Shown here one piece after another: positions 6,722-13,523 of a stretch of 20,011 bases of DNA (position 1 is its first letter; every line of letters starts with the position of its first letter). Location: assembly GCA_020024155.1 (NCBI GenBank), contig JAHHUE010000027.1, positions 1-20,011 on the forward strand. The letters are read 5' to 3'. The notes beneath the pieces were generated by a model. That model saw nothing but the letters and a program-made list of their open reading frames with translations, searched no databases and was not told the origin of the DNA. Origin of the DNA: Oscillospiraceae bacterium (GTDB taxonomy: Bacteria > Bacillota > Clostridia > Oscillospirales > Ruminococcaceae). The translations under genes were made by a program, and so were the position numbers.

Positions 6722-7924
6722 ATGAAAAAAATATTTTCTATAATTTATATATGTATTGTTTTGTTAATATCATTGTATTTTATTGAGTTTTTCCTCAAAT
6801 CGGATAACAAAGATACATCTGCTAATCTAGATTCTGAGCAAATATCATCTATTCCAGAACCTACTATTAAAGAACCTGAAACAGTAAAATTTATTGCCGC
6901 AGGAGATAATCTTATACATGGATCTATATATTTACAAGCTGCAAAAAGAGCAAATGGAAATGGGTATGATTTTAAATATCCTTATGAAAATATAAAATAT
7001 TATTTTGATGATTTTGATGTTAAGTTTATAAATCAGGAAACCTTAATAAATGATGCGTTTAAACCTTCTACTTATCCTCAATTTTCAACTCCTATTGAGA
7101 TGGGACAACAAGTTATTGATATGGGCTTTAATGCCATTGGTATAAGCAATAACCATTCATATGATAAAGGAGAAGAAGGCATATTATCATCATTGGATTA
7201 TTGGAGCAAACAAGATGGTATAGAATATTTTGGCTTTTATACTGGGGATGATGATAAGGATATTAAATATATGGATGTAAACGGAATAAAAATTGCTTTT
7301 TTAGCTTATACAAGCTATACAAATGGACTATCCATATATGACCCTAATTGCCCTTATATTATTCTTACAAACGATTATGAAACTATTGAAAGACAAGTAA
7401 AAAGAGCAAAAGAAGATGCAGATATCGTTATTGTTTCTTGTCATTGGGGTGTTGAAGAAACAAATAACACCATACCACAACAAGAAGAAATTGCTAAAAA
7501 GCTGAATGAGTTTGGTGTTGATGCTATTATTGGAACACACCCACATGTTATTCAACCGGTAGAATGGATTGAAAATCCAGAAAATGGTCATAAAACAATT
7601 GTATGCTATTCTTTGGGTAATTTTATATCCGCACAATCTTCTGCAAATACTATGCTTGGTGGATTATTCCAGTTTGATATAGTTAAAACATATACTGATA
7701 TAAATGATAACTATATCATAGAAATTAAAGAGCCTAAATTTGTTCCAACAGTTACACACTATGATTATGACTATTCTAATATAAGAAATTACTTATTAAA
7801 AGACTATACTGACGAATTATCAAGTAACCATGGCGTAAGAGAACGCCAAAGTAATTTTTCAATAGAATTTATGGAAAGTATTGTTAATCAGTATATTCAA
7901 GAGGAGTTTTTATTATATAAGTAA
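6722..7924 (+). CDS. CapA-family (poly-gamma-glutamate synthesis type) membrane-anchored phosphoesterase-like protein
   Basis: A 400-residue protein with an N-terminal membrane helix (about 5-26), a short linker and an extracytoplasmic CapA/PGA_cap domain, which has a calcineurin-like metallophosphoesterase fold. Expected metal-site blocks are visible: AAGDNLIHG at 59-67 (D62), FINQETLIN at 102-110, GISNNHSYDKG at 140-150, SCHWGVE at 239-245, IIGTHPHVIQPVEWI at 269-283 and YSLGNFI at 296-302. CapA proper belongs to capsule polyglutamate export, but no capB or capC is nearby. In Clostridia such stand-alone CapA-like proteins are common and mostly uncharacterised, so a cell-wall or surface-polymer hydrolase is an inference. 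The ATG has GGAGGT 8 nt upstream. The gene stands alone, divergent from queA and convergent with the Gly-rich gene. Confidence 0.88.
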   Translation: MKKIFSIIYICIVLLISLYFIEFFLKSDNKDTSANLDSEQISSIPEPTIKEPETVKFIAAGDNLIHGSIYLQAAKRANGNGYDFKYPYENIKYYFDDFDVKFINQETLINDAFKPSTYPQFSTPIEMGQQVIDMGFNAIGISNNHSYDKGEEGILSSLDYWSKQDGIEYFGFYTGDDDKDIKYMDVNGIKIAFLAYTSYTNGLSIYDPNCPYIILTNDYETIERQVKRAKEDADIVIVSCHWGVEETNNTIPQQEEIAKKLNEFGVDAIIGTHPHVIQPVEWIENPENGHKTIVCYSLGNFISAQSSANTMLGGLFQFDIVKTYTDINDNYIIEIKEPKFVPTVTHYDYDYSNIRNYLLKDYTDELSSNHGVRERQSNFSIEFMESIVNQYIQEEFLLYK

Positions 7925-7937
7925 ACATTAAAATTAA

Positions 7938-7974
7938 ATAAACAGGTGTCGGAATTTTTCTGACACCTGTTTAT
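7938..7974. terminator. Intrinsic terminator after capA
   Basis: A 13-bp perfect stem, ATAAACAGGTGTC (7938-7950) and GACACCTGTTTAT (7962-7974), with a further G-U and G-C pair around an AATTTTT loop. The U-rich tail is better on the minus strand, so it may stop transcription from both convergent genes. Confidence 0.8.
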
Positions 7975-8003
7975 AAAATATATCCATTATCATTTTTTAT
8001 ATA

Positions 8004-8037
8004 AATAACCGCCTAAACTTAAATTCAAGCGGTTATT
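8004..8037. terminator. Second hairpin between the convergent genes
   Basis: AATAACCGC (8004-8012) and GCGGTTATT (8029-8037) form a 9-bp stem with a 16-nt loop, 11 nt past the stop of the Gly-rich gene. The U-run is poor on both strands. Together with 7938-7974 it fills the 123-nt gap between the two stop codons. Confidence 0.65.
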
Positions 8038-8047
8038 GTAAATTTAA

Positions 8048-9046
8048 TTATATTTTATTATTATCTTCTGTTTTAGTTTCATATTTTTTTGCTAGATTTT
8101 CAACTTCAGTATCTCCAAATGTATCAAGTTCTTTATCCAGCATTTCTTTAAGTTCTTTATCTTTCTTTTCTTGTTTTTGCTTTTTCTTTATAGCGATAAG
8201 AATTGCAATACTTCCAATAAAGAAAATAAATGGAACACTTATGGAACCTATAAGTGTTGGAGGTTTACTCATTATAATATTTGAAGCAGTTGAAAATGCT
8301 TGGCTGAAATATTCTTCATCTTCTAATGATGAATCAAAATAGTATTCATCAATTTTTTTCAATAAAATTGAACGAGCATCACCATCTATAACAGCATTTG
8401 CGTTTACTCCAGATAATGCATAGGTACGATAGCTTTCATTTTTTTCATAGAATATTACAAGTATATGTGATTCATCTTTAAATAATTCATTATATTTATT
8501 ATCTGCAAATGCAATAATTTCATCATTTGTTGCATATGAACCAGTTCCTATATTATCTGTAATGTATAGATATGGTTGAACACCAGTTTTTTTATAAAAC
8601 TCTTTCATTCCCTTTTTTAATACAGATGGATTGTTTATCCAATTAAGTTCATCTGTATAATAATCAGTTTCAACTATATCACTAGAATTCAATGGAACTC
8701 TTTGTACTCTATTTTTAGAAATACTATATAGTGTAAAGTTAAAAAACATAAATATGATGCTTAATATCATTACAACAATCAAAATTGTATTTAAACAACC
8801 TAATTTATTATAAGGACCACCATTACTTCCACTGCCTGAATTATTATTTCCAGAATTATTTATAATAATTGGTCCAGTTCTTACGCCTCCATAATATGGC
8901 CTTGAATAACTTCTGCTACTTCTTGAACTATAACTGCTTCGTCCAAAACTACTTCTGCTACTGCCTCCACCAAAACTGCCACCACGGCTGCCCCCAAAGC
9001 TACCACCTCGTGAACCGCCTCCGCCACTGCCACCTGCTCTTCCCAT
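8048..9046 (-). CDS. Gly/Ser-rich two-TM protein with a TPM-like extracellular domain, PspA neighbour
   Basis: I start this gene at the ATG at 9046 (332 residues). The ATG at 9076, ten codons earlier, overlaps the AGGAG ribosome site that serves 9046. Residues 1-80 are low-complexity Gly, Ser and Arg with repeated GGSRGGSFGG units. A helix at about 84-107 is followed by a folded domain at about 115-258, a second helix at about 264-287, and a charged Lys/Glu tail to 332. The middle domain (KKTGVQPYLYITDN, 152-165; HILVIFYE, 194-201; residues to about 258) resembles TPM-domain proteins, but I could not confirm this. It lies directly downstream of pspA, an arrangement seen in other Firmicutes, and is separated from it by a terminator. 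A membrane or envelope role is an inference from that context. Confidence 0.78.
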   Translation of the reverse strand: MGRAGGSGGGGSRGGSFGGSRGGSFGGGSSRSSFGRSSYSSRSSRSYSRPYYGGVRTGPIIINNSGNNNSGSGSNGGPYNKLGCLNTILIVVMILSIIFMFFNFTLYSISKNRVQRVPLNSSDIVETDYYTDELNWINNPSVLKKGMKEFYKKTGVQPYLYITDNIGTGSYATNDEIIAFADNKYNELFKDESHILVIFYEKNESYRTYALSGVNANAVIDGDARSILLKKIDEYYFDSSLEDEEYFSQAFSTASNIIMSKPPTLIGSISVPFIFFIGSIAILIAIKKKQKQEKKDKELKEMLDKELDTFGDTEVENLAKKYETKTEDNNKI

Positions 9047-9074
9047 AAACAACACTCTCCTATTGAATAAAATC

Positions 9075-9106
9075 AAAAGATGCAGTCTATCTAGGCTGCA
9101 TCTTTT
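9075..9106 (-). terminator. Intrinsic terminator inside the pspA operon
   Basis: A perfect 11-bp stem, AAAAGATGCAG (9075-9085) and CTGCATCTTTT (9096-9106), with a 10-nt loop, 8 nt past the pspA stop. On the minus strand it is followed by GATTTTATT. The next gene's ribosome site comes about 20 nt later, leaving no room for a separate promoter. Confidence 0.8.
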
Positions 9107-9114
9107 TTAACTAA

Positions 9115-9798
9115 TTATAAGCCAAGCTTACTTTTAAGTACTGAAAGTTCATCTTCAACAGATGTAGAACTAGCTTTACTATATTTTTCTTCCAAAGCTG
9201 CTGCTTCATCAACTGGTTGAGCATTAAGTTCAGCCATACTGTTTGCCTTATCCAACATATTATCAGCTTTTTCTTCCATACGGCTAAATGCATTCATTGC
9301 ATCTTGTGTTTTATCTGCATTTACGCTGAAAGAATTAAGTTTTTCTTGTGTTTTTGCCACAGCCACTTTAGCTTTAATTGTTTCTTTTCTTGCTTTAAGG
9401 TCATTTACATCATTTGTAAGCTTATCGTGAAGTTGACGCATTTTAGTTGCATTTTCGTGAGCAACTTCATATGCTTTACGGAAACTTTCAGTAAGGGTTT
9501 CAAGTTCCTGTTTTTTTGCAAGGAATACTCTTGCATCATCTTCATTTCCAGCTTCAAGAGCTTTTGTTGCCAATGAAAGATATTTTTCTGTTTGTGCAAC
9601 ATTTTCATCCAATTGGCGTTTTGTGCGTGTTTCTTCAGCCATAACTGATGCAGTTTCTTTTTTTACTTCTGCAAGATCTTCTAACATATCTCTAAGATAT
9701 TGGTCAATCATTTTTGATGGATCTTCCATATTGTCAAGAAACTGATTAACATTTGCTTTAATTATGTCATTAAATCTCTTCAAAATACTTGCCATCAT
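9115..9798 (-). CDS. pspA: PspA/IM30 (Vipp1) family envelope-stress protein
   Basis: PspA-family proteins (ESCRT-III relatives) coat the inner face of the membrane, forming rods or rings that help repair it under stress. The 227 residues begin with the lipid-binding amphipathic helix (ASILKRFNDIIKANVNQFLD, 3-22) and the family's EDPSKMIDQYLRDM at 25-38. A long charged coiled coil follows to about 190, then a short C-terminal helix. AGGAGG at 9810-9805 is 6 nt from the ATG at 9798, 9 nt from the ATG at 9795 and only 3 nt from a TTG at 9801. I chose 9798; 9795 is almost as good. It has its own consensus promoter with a palindrome over the -10, and is followed, after a terminator, by a two-TM partner. 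No pspF or pspBC genes are present, as is normal for Firmicutes. Confidence 0.92.
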   Translation of the reverse strand: MMASILKRFNDIIKANVNQFLDNMEDPSKMIDQYLRDMLEDLAEVKKETASVMAEETRTKRQLDENVAQTEKYLSLATKALEAGNEDDARVFLAKKQELETLTESFRKAYEVAHENATKMRQLHDKLTNDVNDLKARKETIKAKVAVAKTQEKLNSFSVNADKTQDAMNAFSRMEEKADNMLDKANSMAELNAQPVDEAAALEEKYSKASSTSVEDELSVLKSKLGL

Positions 9799-9820
9799 CA
9801 ATTTCCTCCTGTTTTTAACG

Positions 9821-9856
9821 AGTAATTATATATTAACTTCATTATATATAATTACT
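9821..9856. repeat. Interrupted 12-bp palindrome at the pspA promoter, candidate operator
   Basis: AGTAATTATATA (9821-9832) and TATATAATTACT (9845-9856) are exact reverse complements separated by 12 nt. One arm covers part of the -10 and the spacer; the other lies just past the predicted transcription start. This fits binding by a dimeric regulator, but the bases are almost all A and T. Confidence 0.5.
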
Positions 9857-9869
9857 AAAAATTTTTCAA
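9841..9869 (-). promoter_or_regulatory. Promoter of pspA
   Basis: On the minus strand, TTGAAA (9869-9864), 17 nt, then TATAAT (9846-9841). The start would be near 9834, about 36 nt before the ATG. This is a near-consensus housekeeping promoter, so regulation, if any, would come from a repressor rather than an alternative sigma factor. Confidence 0.78.
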
Positions 9870-9875
9870 TAGAAA

Positions 9876-9903
9876 AAGTGGTAACAATTTTTTGTTACCA
9901 CTT
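9876..9903 (-). terminator. Intrinsic terminator of the rplS-yraN operon
   Basis: A perfect 12-bp stem, AAGTGGTAACAA (9876-9887) and TTGTTACCACTT (9892-9903), with a 4-nt loop. On the minus strand it ends in TTTTTCT, 11 nt past the yraN stop. It insulates the pspA promoter, which starts 6 nt further on. Confidence 0.92.
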
Positions 9904-9914
9904 ACTTATTTTGA

Positions 9915-10259
9915 TTAAAATGCATTCTTTATTATGTTAATTTTACCAATGTCAGTATAGACCTCAGCTACATCAAAACGAATAAACATATCATCTAGTT
10001 TATGTTTTTGGAGAAAAACCATTGATGTGCTTTTTATTCTTTGTTGTTTTTTATAATCAACAAATTCTTTTGCATTTGCAAACTTATCATTTTTACGAGT
10101 TTTAACTTCCACAATGGCAATTACATCATTTTTTTGGGCAACAATATCTAGTTCGCCAAATCTGCACGAGAAATTACGTGATATTATTTTGTAGCCATTA
10201 TCTTTATATAATTTTGCAACTTTATTTTCTCCAAAATCACCTATAATTTTAGTTAACAT
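9915..10259 (-). CDS. yraN: YraN family (UPF0102) nuclease-like protein
   Basis: A 114-residue protein of the UPF0102 family, which has an endonuclease-like (Holliday-junction resolvase type) fold of unproven function. The family core is intact: GDFGENKVAKLYKDNGY (7-23), then the putative metal and catalytic residues E36 and D38 in CRFGELDIV and E51-x-K53 in IVEVKTRK. The length is typical. Its ATG lies inside the last codons of rnhB (11-nt overlap), so it is translationally coupled; the upstream AAAGG is rather far. Pairing of yraN with rnhB is widespread in bacteria and suggests a nucleic-acid role. It ends the operon at a strong terminator. Confidence 0.9.
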   Translation of the reverse strand: MLTKIIGDFGENKVAKLYKDNGYKIISRNFSCRFGELDIVAQKNDVIAIVEVKTRKNDKFANAKEFVDYKKQQRIKSTSMVFLQKHKLDDMFIRFDVAEVYTDIGKINIIKNAF

Positions 10260-10869
10260 ATTTTAATAATTCTGGCCTTTTTTTAAAGAAACTTTTTCTG
10301 TAAAAATCTTGAATACCATATTCTGCAATTAGCTCATAGTGAAGTTTTGTTGGATATCCTTTGTGTTTGTTTAACTGATATTGAGGATATTTTCTATGTA
10401 ACTCATCCATATATCTGTCACGACTTACTTTTGCCAAAATTGATGCAGCAGCAATAGAAAGACTCTTTGCGTCCCCTTTTACTAGCGCCTGAGTTTCAAT
10501 ATCCATATTTTTGGGTATTTTATTACCATCAACAATGAGCAAATCAGGTGTAAAGGATAGTTGCTTTACAGCTTGTTTCATGCCCTCTAAAGATGCATTA
10601 AGTATGTTTATTTCATCAATAACCGCTGGTCCAACCATTACAATGCTATATGCTACACTATTTTGAATAATAACATCAAAAAGTTTATCCCTTTTTTTCT
10701 CAGTAAGTTTTTTTGAGTCATTTATTTCATCACACATAAAATCATCTTTAAGGATTACAGCGGCACAACACACCGGACCACATAACGGACCTCTACCTGC
10801 TTCATCTGCACCACATAAAACTGGATATGATTTTTTTAAATCTTTATCAAACTCATATAAACTACTCAT
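10249..10869 (-). CDS. rnhB: Ribonuclease HII
   Basis: RNase HII cuts RNA in RNA:DNA hybrids and removes single ribonucleotides from DNA. I start it at the ATG at 10869 (206 residues): AAAGG lies 10 nt upstream, and the six-codon-longer version would begin with TTG at 10887 with no ribosome site. The metal-binding residues are D22 and E23 (CGADEAGRGPLCG), D114 (LLIVDGN) and D133 (KGDAKSLSIAAASILAK). The GRG motif that recognises the ribonucleotide junction is at 25-27. The C-terminal HKGYPTKLHYEL (169-180) is also typical. With this start it overlaps the ylqF stop by 8 nt and yraN by 11 nt, so the three genes are tightly coupled. Confidence 0.95.
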   Translation of the reverse strand: MSSLYEFDKDLKKSYPVLCGADEAGRGPLCGPVCCAAVILKDDFMCDEINDSKKLTEKKRDKLFDVIIQNSVAYSIVMVGPAVIDEINILNASLEGMKQAVKQLSFTPDLLIVDGNKIPKNMDIETQALVKGDAKSLSIAAASILAKVSRDRYMDELHRKYPQYQLNKHKGYPTKLHYELIAEYGIQDFYRKSFFKKRPELLKYVN

Positions 10870-11767
10870 AATCTTCTGGCCTTTCAAGAGTTATCCTTCC
10901 AAGTTTAGATGCTCTAAATTCATCACATAGCATTATAGCTGCTCTTTCTGTATTTTCTTCATTGCCTGGTAACAGCATTCCTCTTTTACGCGCAATTTTA
11001 CGAAGAATATCATAATTTTCCATTTCCAAATCTTCAATGGTTAATTTATATCTTTCCATAAGCAAATTTGGATATATTTTTTTGATTTCATCAATAAGAG
11101 ACATTGCAAGAGTTTCTATATCAAGAATATCATCCTTTATAGAACCTATAAATGCTAGATTTGATGCAATATTATTGTTTTCAAATTTGCGCCATAAAAC
11201 ACCTGGCATGTCTAATAATTCAAAATTATCAACCGTAATCCACTGTTTGCCTCGTGTAACACCTGGTTTATCTGCAGCTTTAGCTCTTTGAGAACCTGCA
11301 AAACCATTTATAAATGTTGATTTACCAACATTTGGTATGCCACATAGCATTGCACGAATTTTTGTTCCTTCAATACCTTTTTGTTGTCTTCTTTCAAGAA
11401 GATCTTTTAATTCATTTTCAATTTGTGAACGAACAGAACCAAAATTTTTACCTGTTTTACTATTTAAAGCGATAGCACCAGTTCCTTTATCTTTAAAATG
11501 TTTAATCCATTTTGATGTAATTTCAGGGTCTGCAAGGTCTTGTTTATTTAAAATATATATTCTGTTTTTGTTTTTTATAATCTGTTCTATCTCTGGGTTT
11601 TGACTGGAAAACGGAATTCGTGAATCTAGCAAAACAATAACAACATCAACATTTTTTACTTCTTTTTCCATAAGACGAAGTGTTTTCATCATATGTCCTG
11701 GGAACCAATGTATTTGCTGATGGTTTACATTATGTTCTGCCAATAAATCAAAATCATCTGGTCTCAT
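10862..11767 (-). CDS. ylqF: Ribosome biogenesis GTPase YlqF/RbgA
   Basis: RbgA is a circularly permuted GTPase needed for late assembly of the 50S subunit. In 301 residues the GTPase motifs appear in permuted order: NKQD (G4) at 74-77, GIPNVGKST (G1) at 143-151, PGVTRG (G2) at 168-173 and DMPG (G3) at 186-189. The family signature HWFPGHM, with the catalytic-loop His, is at 20-26. The C-terminal RNA-binding domain runs to the end. The N-terminus is about 15 residues longer than in Bacillus. The start codon overlaps the lepB stop as ATGA, so this start is well supported. Its place after rplS makes sense, since RbgA and L19 both serve the large subunit. Confidence 0.95.
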   Translation of the reverse strand: MRPDDFDLLAEHNVNHQQIHWFPGHMMKTLRLMEKEVKNVDVVIVLLDSRIPFSSQNPEIEQIIKNKNRIYILNKQDLADPEITSKWIKHFKDKGTGAIALNSKTGKNFGSVRSQIENELKDLLERRQQKGIEGTKIRAMLCGIPNVGKSTFINGFAGSQRAKAADKPGVTRGKQWITVDNFELLDMPGVLWRKFENNNIASNLAFIGSIKDDILDIETLAMSLIDEIKKIYPNLLMERYKLTIEDLEMENYDILRKIARKRGMLLPGNEENTERAAIMLCDEFRASKLGRITLERPEDYE

Positions 11768-12279
11768 TGTAAAACTCCTATATTATCAAATGGGTATATT
11801 CTTAAAACAGCTTTTCCTAATAGATTTTTCTTATTTATCAAACCTATTGAACTATCTCTGGAATCACCTGAGTTATTTCTGTTATCACCCATTACAAAAA
11901 CACAATCTTTTGCAACAGTAACTTCTAAGTCAGGTATATTCTGAATATTTATTTTTTCATAAATATAATCTTCATTAAGCAATTTATCATTTACATATAC
12001 ATTGCCAGTTGAATATTCAATTTTTATCTTATCGCCCTCAGTAGCAATTACTCTTTTAATGAGAGGTTCTTTGTATGCATTATTTTTATCTACAACTACA
12101 ATATCACCCTTTTCTACATTGTAAAATAGATTTGTTATTATCAATCTTTCTTGGTCGTGTAATGTTGGCAACATAGAGGAACCATCAACAAGCACTGTAC
12201 GGAATGAAAATAAGATAATAATTGTAATAACAAGAAGTGAAATTATTATATTTTCTATTATTTCATAAAAATTCTTCAT
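11764..12279 (-). CDS. lepB: Type I signal peptidase
   Basis: Signal peptidase I cleaves signal peptides of exported proteins on the outer face of the membrane. The 171 residues have a single N-terminal helix (about 9-29), the catalytic Ser S35 in DGSSMLPTL, and the general base K75 in LIKRVIATEGD. The C-terminal box is MGDNRNNSGDSRDS (130-143). This is the small Gram-positive form. AAAGGAAT about 10 nt upstream supports the ATG at 12279. The gene lies about 35 nt past the rplS terminator with no visible promoter between, so lepB and the three genes after it appear to depend on readthrough. Its stop overlaps the ylqF start by 4 nt. Confidence 0.96.
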   Translation of the reverse strand: MKNFYEIIENIIISLLVITIIILFSFRTVLVDGSSMLPTLHDQERLIITNLFYNVEKGDIVVVDKNNAYKEPLIKRVIATEGDKIKIEYSTGNVYVNDKLLNEDYIYEKINIQNIPDLEVTVAKDCVFVMGDNRNNSGDSRDSSIGLINKKNLLGKAVLRIYPFDNIGVLQ

Positions 12280-12313
12280 AATATTATTCCTTTAAAAATA
12301 AGTAAATAAAGCA

Positions 12314-12340
12314 AAAAGAGGACATCATGTGTCCTCTTTT
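12314..12340 (-). terminator. Intrinsic terminator between rplS and lepB
   Basis: A perfect 11-bp stem, AAAAGAGGACA (12314-12324) and TGTCCTCTTTT (12330-12340), with a 5-nt loop. On the minus strand the stem runs into TTTTTGC. It is strong enough to stop most transcripts and would make rplS much more abundant than the four genes downstream. Confidence 0.85.
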
Positions 12341-12347
12341 AAGGTTA

Positions 12348-12692
12348 TTATTTGATTTTTTCTTTAACTTTAGCAGCTTTACCAACACGATCTCTAAGAT
12401 AGAACAATTTAGCACGACGAACACGACCGTTACGAACTGTTTCTACTTTTTCTACGAATGGTGAGTTAATTGGGAATACTCTTTCAACGCCACAACCGTA
12501 AGCAACACGTCTTACTGTGAATGTTTCATTGATACCGCCGTGTTTTTTAGCAATAACTGTGCCTTCAAACACCTGAATTCTTTCTCTTTCACCTTCTTTG
12601 ATGCGAACGTGAACTTTTACAGTATCACCAACGTTAACTACTGGCTTTTCAGCTTTAAGCATGCCTTCTGTCATCAATTTAATTGCGTCCAT
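12348..12692 (-). CDS. rplS: 50S ribosomal protein L19
   Basis: L19 sits at the 30S-50S interface of the ribosome. The 114 residues are the standard length and show the conserved blocks GDTVKVHVRIKEGERERIQVF (22-42), RRVAYGCGVERVFP (61-74) and VRRAKLFYLRDR (91-102). The ATG at 12692 has GGAGG 7 nt upstream. It is the first gene of its operon, with a near-perfect promoter and a leader of about 115 nt that can form several hairpins, suggesting regulation in the leader. A terminator follows 8 nt after the stop codon. Codon choice looks more conservative than in the neighbours, as expected for a highly expressed gene. Confidence 0.98.
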   Translation of the reverse strand: MDAIKLMTEGMLKAEKPVVNVGDTVKVHVRIKEGERERIQVFEGTVIAKKHGGINETFTVRRVAYGCGVERVFPINSPFVEKVETVRNGRVRRAKLFYLRDRVGKAAKVKEKIK

Positions 12693-12807
12693 TATTTTTC
12701 CTCCATGTTTTTCAAGTGTTCATACATGATAAACTTTTTATCATCAGAGGACCACCCGTTTAATGATTATACATTAACCCTGTTGATGGCTCAACAGATA
12801 CTAACGC
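12693..12807 (-). promoter_or_regulatory. Structured rplS leader, candidate L19-type autoregulatory element
   Basis: From the predicted start near 12807 to the rplS ATG the transcript can form three hairpins: CTGTTGA/TCAACAG (12797-12791 with 12786-12780), TTAATG/CATTAA (12777-12772 with 12765-12760), and ATGATAAA/TTTATCAT with a 3-nt loop (12744-12737 with 12733-12726). Between the last two lies GGGTGGTCC. An L19 leader is known in Firmicutes; whether this one fits that model I could not test. Confidence 0.55.
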
Positions 12808-12813
12808 TTAAAT

Positions 12814-12842
12814 ATAATACCACAATATATATGTGATGTCAA
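12814..12842 (-). promoter_or_regulatory. Promoter of the rplS operon
   Basis: On the minus strand, TTGACA (12842-12837), a perfect -35, then 17 nt and TATTAT (12819-12814). This is the only fully consensus -35 I found in the window, as expected for a ribosomal protein gene. I see no terminator between the radical-SAM genes and this promoter. Confidence 0.85.
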
Positions 12843-12869
12843 GTTAATTACAGTCAACATATACAAATA

Positions 12870-13523
12870 TTACTGTAGAATTTTAAGCTCATTGTCAAAT
12901 AGATTTTTTCTTATTATCAAAGCGTCCAATACCTTAATATTATAGTTATCATGTAGATAATCAAGTAATAATGATGGGTTGATATTAAGTGATAAACCAG
13001 CTGGATAAATTGCAGTAAATGTAACTTTATCATCAGTTTTATCCAATATTTTTACATCTTTTATAAGTTCTTTTATATTTATTTCTTTCTGTCCTTTTTT
13101 AGTAACCTTTGTAACAATTGCTTCTGTAATGTTATCATATTCTTCAAGAGCTTTTACAATATCATCACCATTGCCATACAACGTAATATCGTATCTTGCA
13201 AACGCTATACTTTTTGCATCATAATCCGGAGCAGTAGCTGATACCAACTCTATACCTTGTGGTAATGTATTTTCTAAAGCTTTAAGTATTTCTTCTTCTG
13301 AAAGTTCTTCGTTCAAGCGAAAATCTACACTTTCACAAATACTTTCATGACCTAAGGATAACGGAAGAGTAAAAGTCATATAAATATGAGGATTATATCC
13401 TTGGGAATACCATACTGGCAAACCAGATTTTTTGAGGGCTCTGGACATAACTCTTTGCAAGTCAAGCTGTGAATAGTAAATCGAAAGCCCTGTTTTTTTA
13501 AATTTAAGCCTTATTGTATTCAA
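12870..13523 (-). CDS. TIGR03936-family (DUF2344) radical-SAM-associated protein, TTG start
   Basis: A 217-residue soluble protein of unknown function, nearly always encoded beside or fused to a TIGR03960 radical-SAM protein. The conserved N-terminus is clear: RLKFKKTGLSIYYSQLDLQR (5-24), SRALKKSGLPVWYSQGYNPH (27-46) and FTLPLSLGHES (51-61). It starts at a TTG at 13523. GGAGG at 13535-13531 is 7 nt upstream and no ATG is available nearby. The gene overlaps the end of the radical-SAM gene by 20 nt, so the two are translationally coupled, consistent with products that act together. It ends just before the rplS promoter without a clear terminator. Confidence 0.88.
   Translation of the reverse strand: MNTIRLKFKKTGLSIYYSQLDLQRVMSRALKKSGLPVWYSQGYNPHIYMTFTLPLSLGHESICESVDFRLNEELSEEEILKALENTLPQGIELVSATAPDYDAKSIAFARYDITLYGNGDDIVKALEEYDNITEAIVTKVTKKGQKEINIKELIKDVKILDKTDDKVTFTAIYPAGLSLNINPSLLLDYLHDNYNIKVLDALIIRKNLFDNELKILQ

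Noticed and set aside
9111..9608. Alternative frames inside pspA
   Set aside because: They are out-of-frame with a gene whose product matches PspA along its whole length; Lys/Glu coiled-coil coding often leaves long shadow frames.
12693..12744. Possible short leader peptide before rplS (ATG near 12744, about 10 codons)
   Set aside because: There is no Shine-Dalgarno before it and the ATG is part of a hairpin stem; structure explains the sequence better.
12849..12877. Terminator after the TIGR03936 gene (6-bp TACAGT/ACTGTA repeat)
   Set aside because: Short stem, 17-nt loop and no U-run; transcription may simply run into rplS.
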